37,441 bases of DNA. Source: Branchiostoma floridae (Eukaryota > Chordata > Leptocardii > Amphioxiformes > Branchiostomatidae). A program made the translations under genes and the position numbers. Shown piece after piece: positions 30,801-37,441 of this stretch (position 1 is its first letter; each line of letters begins with the position of its first letter). The stretch is taken from the NCBI RefSeq assembly GCF_000003815.2, contig NC_049988.1, positions 19,528,879-19,566,319 of the forward strand, read 5' to 3'. The notes under the pieces are model-generated. The model ran no database searches. It saw only the letters and a list, made by a program, of their open reading frames with translations, and had not been told where the DNA came from.

Positions 30801-32321
30801 CTGGTGGATCTTGTGGAGAATAAGGAGGAAGCCGAGAGTCTTAAGGGTCTGGGACACAACCCTTGGAGCTTAAGATGTCACAAGAAACAGCTGGCCGAGA
30901 TGAGAAAGACGGCGCCGAACAGCAAACTGCACAGTATCCTTTTTCAGAAGGTTTTTTTTTCTTGTTATTTGTATATATGCATATATTATACAGGGCAACA
31001 AAAATCCCTTTTTGAAATAGGTACACCTAATCTAAAAATGTAAGGGAGACAACATAAAATAAGAAGAATGCCAAAAAAACATAATTACAAACCCTACTGC
31101 ACAGCTCAAACTTTGGGTGCACTAGGGTTTGATTTTATCCCTCATCTTGACCAAGGCCTACACTTTTTGTACTCCTCTTTCTTGCTCCCTTGATGATTCC
31201 TTGCATGTGATGTTTAGAATTAATGATAAAAAAAGTTTTGCACAAGGAAATGCAGAAGAATTAGGTGGAATTGTTGGCCGAAGATTTTAGTAAGAATGAC
31301 CAAAAAAAGGCAATACTAACTACCAAAGTATCTTCCTTAACCCCTTGGCTCAGAATTTATCCTCCTAGAAAACGTGACGTCCCAGTTCGTGTACCCGTGT
31401 ATCCTAGACCTGAAGATGGGTACCAGACAGCACGGGGACGACGCCACGGAAGAGAAGAGAAATCGACAGATGGAAAAATGTGCGTCAACAACATCCGCCA
31501 GCATCGGTGTTCGTGTGTGTGGCATGCAGGTAGGTTTGGGCCTGAAATTGGCTAATTAAGAAATGAAGCATTAAGCAGAATACACAGTATTAAAACAACA
31601 ACAAATTTTGTACCCAATGTCTTGTAAATGTGATGCTTTTTATGTATAGATATAGTGGAATTTGGACCTATTCAGTGACATTTTCAAGCATACTTTATTT
31701 CTGTTTTTTTTTTTAATTCTAGTCAATACAAGCTGACTGCTGTTTACCCCTGTGTCAGGGACCCCAGTAGCAGAATAATCAAATACTGGATACTACTACT
31801 ACTAGTACTACTAATCTACTACTACTGCTACTAATGGACTCTTTTTACTTCTTTTCCAGGTTTACAAAGCAGAAACCGGACACTTCCTTTGTCGAAACAA
31901 ATACTACGGACGGAAACTGACAGAAGACGGCTTCAAACACACGCTTCAGCAGTTCCTAGACAACGGACAAGACGTGGTGGCTCCCAAAATCATCGCCCAG
32001 CTCCAAGAACTCAAGTCAATCCTGGAGAAACATCAGACGTACAGATTCTACTCCAGCTCTTTGCTGATCATTTACGAGGGGAATAACTGCTGGGGAGGGG
32101 CAAACCGGGTGGAAAATGAGGACTTGTGTGCCAGCCACCGTGCCGCCGGCGTGGCGGTGAAAATGATCGACTTTGCGCACAGCACGTACAAGGGTTTCCG
32201 TGGCGACCGGACGGTCCATCAGGGCCCGGATAAGGGGTACATCTTCGGACTGGAGAACCTGCTCAGAGTTTTCCACGAGATCGTGGAGGAACGGGGAATT
32301 GTAGATGAGCACGACACGTAA
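18608..32321 (+). CDS. IP6K: Inositol hexakisphosphate kinase (complete, five coding exons)
   Basis: Join of 18608-18854, 23021-23246, 30743-30933, 31354-31529 and 31860-32321. The lengths sum to 1302 nt, i.e. 433 residues plus TAA, close to vertebrate IP6K1-3 (about 410-440). IP6Ks phosphorylate inositol hexakisphosphate with ATP to make the pyrophosphate 5-IP7 in cytosol and nucleus. Signatures: [20 protein letters not shown] (N-lobe), [12 protein letters not shown], the inositol-kinase motif [16 protein letters not shown] (PxxxDxKxG), [14 protein letters not shown], and [11 protein letters not shown], whose Asp binds metal. A basic stretch, [11 protein letters not shown], in the variable linker could be a nuclear localisation signal. 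It is probably the single pre-duplication homologue of IP6K1/2/3. Introns 1 and 2 (4.2 and 7.5 kb) are full of mobile elements. Confidence 0.95.
18900..19440. other. IP6K intron 1, unremarkable part
   Basis: AT-rich intron sequence with no exon or element that I can define. Confidence 0.5.
19478..20219 (+). mobile_element. GTGCACC-rich TIR element, copy 2 (interrupted)
   Basis: The left end CAGGGCTCAAAATACTGGG and the right end ATTTCAAGCCCTG are inverted repeats; ATGAAG flanks both sides directly (19472-19477 and 20220-20225). Many GGTGCACC motifs cluster near each end. The middle is broken by the 368-bp element at 19591-19958; without it the body aligns with the copies at 974-1182 and 23732-24054. 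CAGGG termini suggest hAT affinity, which is not proven. Confidence 0.8.
19591..19958. mobile_element. 368-bp Harbinger-like MITE nested in the GTGCACC-rich element
   Basis: The ends GGCCACACGGATTTAATTTC and (complement) GGCCACACCAATTCAATTTC match, and continue into a shared TTGGTTCACGGATT. It is flanked by TTA on both sides (19588-19590, 19959-19961). The paralogue at 974-1182 shows the uninterrupted sequence with a single copy of this site. A TTA target duplication and GG-start ends fit PIF/Harbinger MITEs. Confidence 0.85.
20226..21178. other. IP6K intron 1, no defined element
   Basis: No exon or inverted-repeat boundaries recognised. Some short AT-rich runs only. Confidence 0.5.
21181..21965. 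mobile_element. 785-bp non-autonomous DNA element
   Basis: TGGACCGATCCCG on the left matches the complement of CGGGATCGGTCCA on the right. A second inverted block, TGTTCTATTTCGAACACCTC then CGTCAAAAACA, lies further in on both sides (about 21220-21250 and 21886-21916). No transposase frame is present. The target duplication is unclear. Confidence 0.75.
22205..22400. repeat. Interspersed repeat with CGCGGTGG inverted motifs
   Basis: CGCGGTGGCAGC near 22231 and CCACCGCGG near 22336 face each other, with further matching pieces (TTTAAACCACC, CTTAAAACCACC). It looks like a degraded fold-back repeat in IP6K intron 1; boundaries are uncertain. Confidence 0.4.
22858..23020 (+). repeat. Two upstream echoes of the IP6K exon 2 acceptor
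   Basis: CCAG|GTGTCATTCAGGTCCC (exon-like start 22858) and CCAG|GTGTCATTCACCTCCC (22941) precede the true CCAG|GTGTCATCCAGGTGTC (23021), at 83 and 80 bp spacing. Each echo is followed by CCAAATAAGGA and TTTGACA-type sequence. Use of the first echo would meet a TAA after about a dozen codons. Confidence 0.75.
23021..23246 (+). CDS. IP6K: IP6K coding exon 2 (variable linker)
   Basis: The acceptor CCCCCCAG ends at 23020, phase 1 in; the donor CACAG|GTAACA is phase 2 out. It encodes [20 protein letters not shown], then a Ser/Glu-rich segment ([19 protein letters not shown]) and a basic run [11 protein letters not shown]. This is the low-conservation linker seen in IP6Ks; the basic run could direct nuclear import. 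Confidence 0.88.
23732..24054 (+). mobile_element. GTGCACC-rich TIR element, complete copy 3 (323 bp)
   Basis: Ends CAGGGCTCAAAAT and ATTTTGAGCCCTG are perfect inverted repeats; TCAT occurs on both sides. Subterminal clusters of GGGTGCAC/GTGCACCC motifs (at least three per end) flank a non-coding AT-rich core. It is the reference copy for the family in this window. Confidence 0.85.
24660..25029 (+). repeat. 5' LTR (370 bp)
   Basis: TGTAAT...ATTACA with the terminal 6 bp inverted. It contains a TATA-like GATAAAAAG at 24865-24873 and AATAAA at 24946-24951, placing the U3/R boundary near 24895 and the polyadenylation signal in R. No differences from the 3' LTR were seen. Confidence 0.92.
25030..25048 (+). 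other. Primer-binding site of the LTR element
   Basis: TGGCGTTGTCGGCAGG begins directly after the 5' LTR. TGG at this position is the expected complement of a tRNA CCA end. The tRNA species was not identified. Confidence 0.6.
25729..26730. mobile_element. 1,002-bp DNA element nested in the LTR retrotransposon
   Basis: CTCCAGTT is repeated exactly at both borders (25721-25728 and 26731-26738), an 8-bp target duplication. The ends GGTTACATGTCTATATTCCG and (complement) GGTGACCGCTCTATGTTCCG are inverted repeats that lead into tandem 16-bp units GTTCCGAAATCTCTAT, about 3.6 copies on the left and 5 on the right. No transposase frame is present. An 8-bp duplication fits hAT, Merlin or Mutator-type sources. 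Confidence 0.88.
27843..27854 (+). other. Polypurine tract of the LTR element
   Basis: AAAGCAGGGGGA abuts the first T of the 3' LTR, as required for plus-strand priming. Confidence 0.8.
27855..28224 (+). repeat. 3' LTR (370 bp)
   Basis: Same length and, by eye, the same sequence as the 5' LTR; preceded by the polypurine tract and followed by the target duplication TTAG. Confidence 0.92.
28488..28669. mobile_element. 182-bp inverted-repeat element
   Basis: The left arm TGATCTCCAATAAGATTC... then GTAGTATCAAAGCTGG, and the complement of the right arm TAATCTCCAAGCAGATCC... then TTGTATCAAAAGCTGG, align over about 50 bp. The flanks ATGATATGC and ATGATACAC agree at 7 of 9 positions and may be a decayed target duplication. 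The right end is the same as the fragment at 1-30. Confidence 0.7.
28670..29250. other. IP6K intron 2, no defined element
   Basis: AT-rich intron sequence; no exon-like frames with splice sites and no clear repeats. Confidence 0.5.
29251..29435 (+). repeat. Degenerate GGGTTAAAGGTCA array
   Basis: About eight diverged copies of a GGGTTAAAGGT(C)A-type unit (e.g. GGGTGAAAGGTCA, GGGTTAAAGGTCG, GGGTTAAAGGTCA), 14-25 bp apart. Several contain AGGTCA, the nuclear-receptor half-site. It is a degenerate minisatellite; regulatory meaning is unproven. Confidence 0.6.
29945..30545. mobile_element. 601-bp fold-back element with arms of about 185 bp
   Basis: 29945-30128 and 30368-30545 are imperfect reverse complements throughout: outer GGTACAGAGTTT / GGTGCAGAGTTT, then AAAATGGTGCATT, CAGAGAGGTCACAGTA, GACCACAAATGACC, ATCCCTGGTCA and innermost TCCCCAGTGTAAGGGC. 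The loop is about 240 bp. Part of the loop (ATGAATACTTGTTG...GAATCTAACC) resembles intron sequence at 30676-30725 next to IP6K exon 3. A transcript would fold into long double-stranded RNA. Confidence 0.85.
30743..30933 (+). CDS. IP6K: IP6K coding exon 3
   Basis: The acceptor TTTTGCACACAG ends at 30742, phase 2 in; the donor CACA|GTATCC is phase 1 out. It encodes the acidic linker ([16 protein letters not shown]) and the conserved [16 protein letters not shown]. The donor is weak, but it is the only one that joins in phase to exon 4 and recreates the family sequence K-F-I-L-L-E-N. Confidence 0.88.
31354..31529 (+). CDS. IP6K: IP6K coding exon 4 (inositol-kinase signature)
   Basis: The acceptor TTGGCTCAG ends at 31353; a second AG at 31368-31369 (CCTAG) is inside the coding sequence. 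The upstream AG is chosen because FILLENV then follows, as in vertebrate IP6Ks. It encodes [17 protein letters not shown], the PxxxDxKxG signature, and [12 protein letters not shown]. The donor CAG|GTAGGT is phase 0. Confidence 0.93.
31789..31837. repeat. TAC trinucleotide repeat
   Basis: An interrupted CTA/TAC run lying just upstream of the polypyrimidine tract of IP6K exon 5. Confidence 0.85.
31860..32321 (+). CDS. IP6K: IP6K coding exon 5 (C-lobe)
   Basis: The acceptor CTTTTCCAG ends at 31859, phase 0. It encodes 153 residues: [28 protein letters not shown], a short insert with Cys residues, and [12 protein letters not shown]...[12 protein letters not shown]. The Asp of IDFAHS is the conserved metal-binding residue. 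TAA at 32319-32321. The insert between IYEG and VKMIDF is shorter than in human IP6K1 as recalled. Confidence 0.95.
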   Translation, partial: VYKAETGHFLCRNKYYGRKLTEDGFKHTLQQFLDNGQDVVAPKIIAQLQELKSILEKHQTYRFYSSSLLIIYEGNNCWGGANRVENEDLCASHRAAGVAVKMIDFAHSTYKGFRGDRTVHQGPDKGYIFGLENLLRVFHEIVEERGIVDEHDT

Positions 32322-32440
32322 AAGTGAAAAACTTCCCCGGAAAAAAAATCATACATATCCTCTCCTGCGAAACCCGCCACTTTTTAGTATCAAGCAACTT
32401 GCCCTTGGCATATCTGCCTATGATCCACCCTTCTTACTGT

Positions 32441-32823
32441 GTTAGCATTGGCAAGATGTCTCCAGCCAATGACATTGCTGCTTGCAGTAAAGAGACAACA
32501 TGATTGGCTGGTAGCTGTTAATATTGGCCAGATGTCTCCAGCCAATCATATCGCTGCTTGCAGTAAAGATAAAACATGATTGGATGGTAGCTGTTAGCAT
32601 TGGCTAGATGTCACCAGCCAATGACATTGCTGCTTGCAGTAAAGAGACAACATGATTGGCTGGTAGCTGTTAGTATTGGCCAGATGTCTCCAGCTAATCA
32701 CATCGCTGCTTGCAATAAAGAGACAGCATGATTGGCTGGTAGCTGTTAGCATTGGCTAGTTGTGACCAGCCAATTATGTTGCTGCTTACAGTCAAGAGGC
32801 AATGTGATAATGTGATTGGCTGG
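32441..32823 (+). repeat. Five-copy 76-bp minisatellite in the IP6K 3' UTR
   Basis: Units start at GTTA 32441, 32517, 32593, 32669 and 32745, exactly 76 bp apart. Each has CCAGCCAAT, TTGCTGCTTGCAGTAAAGA and TGATTGGCTGGTAGCTGTTA. Units 1 and 3 resemble each other and units 2 and 4 resemble each other, so the array grew as a 152-bp dimer. Confidence 0.9.
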
Positions 32824-33432
32824 AACTTTCCCTCACACAACAGAAGGGGGGCGTCTGATTGGTAGATGGCTAACCAGTGTTAGAGCAGAGAGAAGATCAG
32901 AATTTCAGTCATGTATGCCTGGGTCATTGCTTGAAACAGAAAAGTGGCGGTGATCTTGTATTGAGGGGATGCAAAAAATGGACTTGGTCAAATGCTGATA
33001 TTTTGGTGATATTATTGATAGAAATGTCTCAGTTTAGACAGAGCTTCAGACACTCATTTTTAAGCTAGCTTGTATAAAAAGCTCTTTAAGCAACAACAGT
33101 TTTAAGATTTCTAGAGTCTTTTGAAAGACCAAAGTTGTTTAGGAATATGTCATAGACATAGTACTGATATATACACTTATTGGTATAGAGTATTTGTCCA
33201 AAGAACCTAAGACAGTCTACTGAAAGGCAAAAGTTGACATATTTAGACAAAAAAAGTCTATGTACTTAAAATATAAAGAAATGTATGTGGTGTAGCTTAT
33301 TACATGGTCCTCACAAACAGTTGTATCCTTTGTTGGGTGTCCTTGTTTTCTTTCATGGCCACATTCATACATGTATATTGTGAACTCAATGGAGCTGTGG
33401 CTATTTTTAATATGAACACACGCATCCCTTGC

Positions 33433-33438
33433 AATAAA
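33433..33438 (+). terminator. Candidate IP6K polyadenylation signal
   Basis: AATAAA in GCAATAAATAATTG, about 1.1 kb after the stop codon. Other signals further on cannot be excluded. Confidence 0.4.
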
Positions 33439-33499
33439 TAATTGTACTCTCATCTTGATAGTATTTAAGTCTGTGTATGTACTGATAGTTTTTTATGTT

Positions 33500-35081
33500 C
33501 AGGTGCTATAAAACTTTTGTATGTTAGAACTTTGAAAGAAGTTTCTGTTCGATGATAACTTGTTCAGTGAAGTTTTTGTTTCTCTGATTTCGTTGTGTGC
33601 TGTAGTAGTCATGGTACTACAATGTAAATGTAGGGCCTGAAATGCCAAATATATCAATTTATAGACACATTGCTAAGATTTCAGGTGTATGCATTAATGG
33701 CTTTGACTTGCAAGTACTGTCATGTCATCATGTTATCCCAAAGCAGATGTTAGAATGGGAGATTATTTAGTTGTCTTACAGCTAATCGTTGTGTAATCAT
33801 GGCAAACAGAGAATGCCTCAATTTTCCCCCTGCTTCTGCTAGAAGATTGCATTTTTCAATTGTTGTTAAGGTTCCAAAAGACAAATGTCTACATTTTCTG
33901 GTGTATGTTAGAACAACTTGCAGTTTCAGAAATGTCTAGAAGCAGATGTAATTGGAAGTTGTATATTTACAGCCAATCTTTGTAAAAACAAGGCATCCAG
34001 GAAATTTTGTATTCCCCCATCTCGACACATGCTAGAAGATAGTGCCTTTGTTGTAACGGCCATTAAGTGTTAAAAGATAGAATCAGAAACCCCCCCCCCC
34101 CTCTTTGGTTCAAGCAACAAGGCAAAAATGCCAGGGCAATGTTGTACATGTAGTAAAGTCCCAGCAGAAGTTTCACCCATATAGCAAGTGCTGTGGGAAG
34201 AGGACTAAAAAGTGACACATTGCAGAGACATCTTATAGTGCATTGTGTCAGTAAAAGAATATGCTAGCATTTAATAGTAAAAGCAATAACTATAATTGTT
34301 TTATACTTGTAATCACCAAGTAATATATGCTAACATCCTTATACTATTGGGGAGGATTCACTAATAGTTCTGGTAAAAGGTGTATGTAACCCCCCTCCCC
34401 TATGCATGAAATGATAGCCCCCTAGCCAAAGAGGCCTTTAAAAAGAAATAGTTTATTAAGCTGATATTATATTAATGGAAGTATATTTAACTTAACACTA
34501 TGGTGACATATGGAGATATGGATTTCTAAAATTTTCATTCCATACTTTGCTAGCCCCCCAAAACGCTTAAGATAGTGATTACAGCATACTTTGTCCCTTG
34601 CTGAAAAAAAGCAAGTTACTTGTTTTTGTATCCTCATGCACTTTCGTTAGGCACACACGATTAATTTTCTTTTGTTCTTGGATGTTTTGAAGTGAAACTA
34701 AGCAAGACTAAAGGACCACAATGTTAAGACAAACACTTGACTCTCATTTATTCACTGACTTGTGTGAGCAAGGACGGGACTTTTCACTTGGTGTGTTTTC
34801 ATGTTGAATTGTCCAAATTGAACCTTATATTTTTTACATCCGAGAACCAACAAATTAGAATGGTGTAGCCAAACTAGCTTGCATTTCAGGGTTATACTGT
34901 ATGTACAATTTACATTTGTATATCTTATAAGTGCAATATGTATCCAAAACATGTTAATTTATGCACTTCTTAACCACTGTACTTAGTATAGTAAGCCTAT
35001 GCGTAAAAGTGTATATATACCATAAAGTGTTATGGTAGAGAACCCAATCCATTATAAGGAGAGGTTATATATATAATATCA
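33500..35081. other. Intergenic or long 3' UTR, no gene seen
   Basis: AT-rich sequence with a C12 run near 34090. No exon, RNA gene or element with defined ends was recognised. Confidence 0.5.
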
Positions 35082-35301
35082 NNNNNNNNNNNNNNNNNNN
35101 NNNNNNNNNNNNNNNNNNNNNNNNNNNNNNNNNNNNNNNNNNNNNNNNNNNNNNNNNNNNNNNNNNNNNNNNNNNNNNNNNNNNNNNNNNNNNNNNNNNN
35201 NNNNNNNNNNNNNNNNNNNNNNNNNNNNNNNNNNNNNNNNNNNNNNNNNNNNNNNNNNNNNNNNNNNNNNNNNNNNNNNNNNNNNNNNNNNNNNNNNNNN
35301 N
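35082..35301. other. Assembly gap (220 N)
   Basis: A run of unknown bases. Frames that read through it are meaningless. Confidence 0.99.
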
Positions 35302-36372
35302 TAGACTAGTGCCATCTATCGGTTTGGACAAAGTAGTGCACATAGCTTCCATGCCTTTGACGGTACTATCCAAGCAGAGGTTCGGCTCCGGCTGGCTTCG
35401 GCGTGCTTTTAATTTTAGGCATCTTTATCGGGCTTTCCATTTTGTGTTGTTTTCTTTATGGCTTCCAACCAACATAAAGAAATCAGCAAAATACTAGTAG
35501 CGAGATAGAAACGCTTAAAATACGTCAAAAACAACCTGAGCCGAACATCATGCTTTGTACCACTAGACACTTCATAGGATCTTCATAATATGCTCAGAAA
35601 TATATGCAACTACGTTTGGGGGTTAAAAGAAGCAAGGAGACTATAATTGTACTAAAGGGAAAACCACTACTATCGTCAAAAACAGCCTTCCTGTGATATC
35701 TTACTCATACCCTGCTAAACAAGCAAACTCCAAGGACAAATGTGTTATGTAAAATACCTGAGTGTATATTTGCCTACAAGATAGATCCGTAGGAACATAC
35801 GTGTACGTAATCAGTTATCTGTCTGATTCAGCTGGACGGACGGAACACATAAGATAAGGGGTGCCAGTAGTCCTAAATCAACATAAATGATAACCCCATC
35901 AGGGGCAAAGTTGTGGAGGCAAAGTTGTATGGCGGTTCAGGGGCATAATAGGGAGACGATACTGTATTTTTTTTTAAATCTTATCTATTAGTTCAGCTGT
36001 ATACATCCAGACGATACTGGTTTGATCCACTCACACCGGGAAGGGCCCCTACTCATTTCGATATGTGTGGTGGGTTCTTTAACGTGCTCGAGGTCTGGCT
36101 CTCCCCAAACACACGTGTGCAGGACCTTCCGGAACGGGACCGAGGATGATGCGGAATACACCGTGTTGCATTTTATTTATAATGGCGCATACACACCTGT
36201 CAGTACACACGCATTTCAATGCAAAATGCGCCCGAACTTGAGAAAAGGTTGAGGCCTCGATCGAGCAAAAAATCCGGTATTCGACGGAACATAGCTAAAC
36301 CCGTACAGACTATTACCAAGAAGATAGAAGAAGCCCGAACGTCTGTGGTAGACTAGATCTGTGATACTTTTA
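35302..36372. repeat. Likely repeat-derived intergenic sequence
   Basis: Two pieces look like high-copy invertebrate repeats by their style: ATCCAAGCAGAGGTTCGGCT near 35368, and CTCACACCGGGAAGGGCCCC with TGGGTTCTTTAACGTGC near 36030-36085. No ends can be defined within the window and no exon is visible. Confidence 0.35.
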
Positions 36373-36424
<52 letters not shown>

Positions 36425-36442
36425 CATAGATATAGATATATA
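36373..36442. repeat. TC/TA compound microsatellite
   Basis: About 13 CT units followed by about 13 TA units and GATATA-type sequence. Confidence 0.9.
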
Positions 36443-36916
36443 TTGTCTTGTTGTCGGACAAGTACTTAGCATTAGCTCGGTTCGACAAAAATGTACAATA
36501 AAGGTCTTCATTTATTTATTACCTTAATGACCTAGTTATGGCATAATGTAAAATACTTAACGAGTCGGAACACCCAGGTATGACATAAAACTGTTTGTAA
36601 ACCATCATTAAACACATCACGCGTGTCCGGAGCAGGCCGGATAAGTCCACCCTTAAACACACATGCTGCAGTAACGGGGGTATATAGATAACCGTTATAT
36701 CTGAAGATGCGCATGAAGAAATCGATCTCGACCTTTCTGGAGATACATCTGTAACGCACCGCAGATCTATGTGAGTACCATAATCTACCATGTCTTTCGC
36801 ACCTTTTCTCAAGTCTAGACCTCTTTATGGAACGGATTCATTCACACTAGTAGGTATGAGATCTTCAAATTCTTGTTTAACGTTTTTTTTACTCAAGAAC
36901 GTATGACGAAGACAAA

Positions 36917-36961
36917 GTGGCGCTGCACTCAAGTTATAAAAACTTATTTTAACAGCGCCAC
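36917..36961. repeat. Short hairpin GTGGCGCTG / CAGCGCCAC
   Basis: 9-bp perfect arms (11 with AA/TT-like extension) around an AT-rich loop that itself contains AAGTTATAAAAACTT. It lies about 110 bp upstream of the Reeler gene start. Confidence 0.6.
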
Positions 36962-37071
36962 ATAACAAAATACAACAAGTAAATGAACTCAGTTAATCAA
37001 CATAACAGTGCGCCACCACCCCAAGAGATAAAATTGTTGAATTTCTTTCCCACAGCGTAAACCCTGTCAGC

Positions 37072-37246
37072 ATGTTGGTACTTGTACTCCTGTCCCTGGT
37101 GGCGGGCTCTCAGGCCTTCCACACCGGCGCACCACGACAGGCTTGCCGCGACGGGAACCCGAGCCACTACCCCGGCAACGCCCAGCACTCCGACCTGCCG
37201 TTCGCTCTCACCGGGGGAGCCTACAGTCCCGGGCAGCCGATGCAGC
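37072..37246 (+). CDS. Reeler-domain secreted protein, first coding exon
   Basis: Starts MLVLVLLSLVAGSQA, a clear signal peptide, then FHTGAPRQACRDGNPSHY and GGAYSPGQPMQ, matching the beginning of Reeler domains (small-residue + Gly-Ala-Pro, Ala-Cys, then a YxPGQ strand) seen in invertebrate defence proteins, reelin-domain proteins and ferric-chelate reductase 1 relatives. An acceptor-like TTTCTTTCCCACAG ends at 37055, 16 bp before the ATG, so an upstream non-coding exon is likely. The donor CAGC|GTAGGT ends the exon in phase 1. The rest of the gene lies right of the window, so which Reeler family it is cannot be decided. Confidence 0.75.
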
Positions 37247-37441
37247 GTAGGTTTGTCTGATAACCTGCAGGAAAAGCGGAAGTTAGTTACCGATAGCAAT
37301 AAATGCCTGGTTGCTTTGTGCATTTTAAAAAGACATCGATGAACAGATTTGTCACTCGACGTAGATATAATTGAGTACTTGGCTTCGACTAGAGAAAAAA
37401 AATTACGGGGGTATCGCGGCAGTTTTCTGATGAAAAAAAAG

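Noticed and set aside
31370-31529. Acceptor at CCTAG (31368-31369) for IP6K exon 4
   Set aside because: It joins in phase with exon 3 but would delete the conserved FILLE residues; the upstream CTCAG at 31351-31353 gives the family-consistent FILLENV.
32441-32823. Regularly spaced repeats as a CRISPR array
   Set aside because: Units are contiguous 76-bp tandem copies without unique spacers, in the 3' UTR of a eukaryotic gene.
35065-35373. Open frames through the N run
   Set aside because: They consist mostly of undetermined residues across an assembly gap.

Overview
The window looks like draft nuclear DNA from an invertebrate deuterostome, most likely a lancelet (Branchiostoma). The basis is intron-rich, CpG-containing, vertebrate-like genes with short exons and canonical GT/AG junctions, non-LTR retrotransposon tails, and a very high load of small terminal-inverted-repeat elements. 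One assembly gap (N run) is present. The organism call is inference. No prokaryotic features, CRISPR arrays or operons are present.

Three protein genes can be supported, all on the + strand. (1) 819-6849: the 3' part of a serine carboxypeptidase of family S10, closest to vitellogenic-like carboxypeptidase (CPVL). It has five phase-0 exons carrying the catalytic Asp and His; the Ser-bearing upstream exons lie left of the window. (2) 18608-32321: a complete inositol hexakisphosphate kinase (IP6K) coding sequence in five exons that join in frame to 433 codons plus stop. A non-coding first exon and promoter are likely near 16.6-17.0 kb. (3) 37072-37246: the first coding exon (signal peptide plus start of a Reeler domain) of a secreted protein that runs off the right edge. 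The genes are neighbours and not an operon; no joint function is implied.

Much of the rest is mobile or repeated DNA: 3' ends of two non-LTR retrotransposons (200-645, and 1572-3942 on the minus strand, the second split by a 2.0-kb DNA element), many MITE-like elements, a Harbinger-like MITE inside a larger GTGCACC-rich element (19478-20219), and a three-layer nest in IP6K intron 2. In that nest a small TIR element (24577-28376) is split by a non-autonomous LTR retrotransposon with LTRs identical by eye (24660-28224), itself split by a 1,002-bp DNA element with an 8-bp target duplication (25729-26730). A 600-bp fold-back element lies at 29945-30545. About 9-10 kb between genes 1 and 2 (roughly 7-16.5 kb) and about 3.5 kb between genes 2 and 3 (33.5-37 kb) hold repeats and no gene I can defend.

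The most unusual signals are tandem echoes of exon boundaries in two adjacent, unrelated genes. CPVL exon 4 is followed by five decaying copies of its 3' half plus donor site, two of them still open and frame-preserving. The acceptor of IP6K coding exon 2 is preceded by two earlier copies of itself at about 80-bp spacing. Other oddities are two interleaved perfect palindromes (7527-7672), a 34-bp pure palindrome flanked by 7-bp direct repeats (15951-15984), and a hammerhead-like core inside an inverted repeat (5334-5419).
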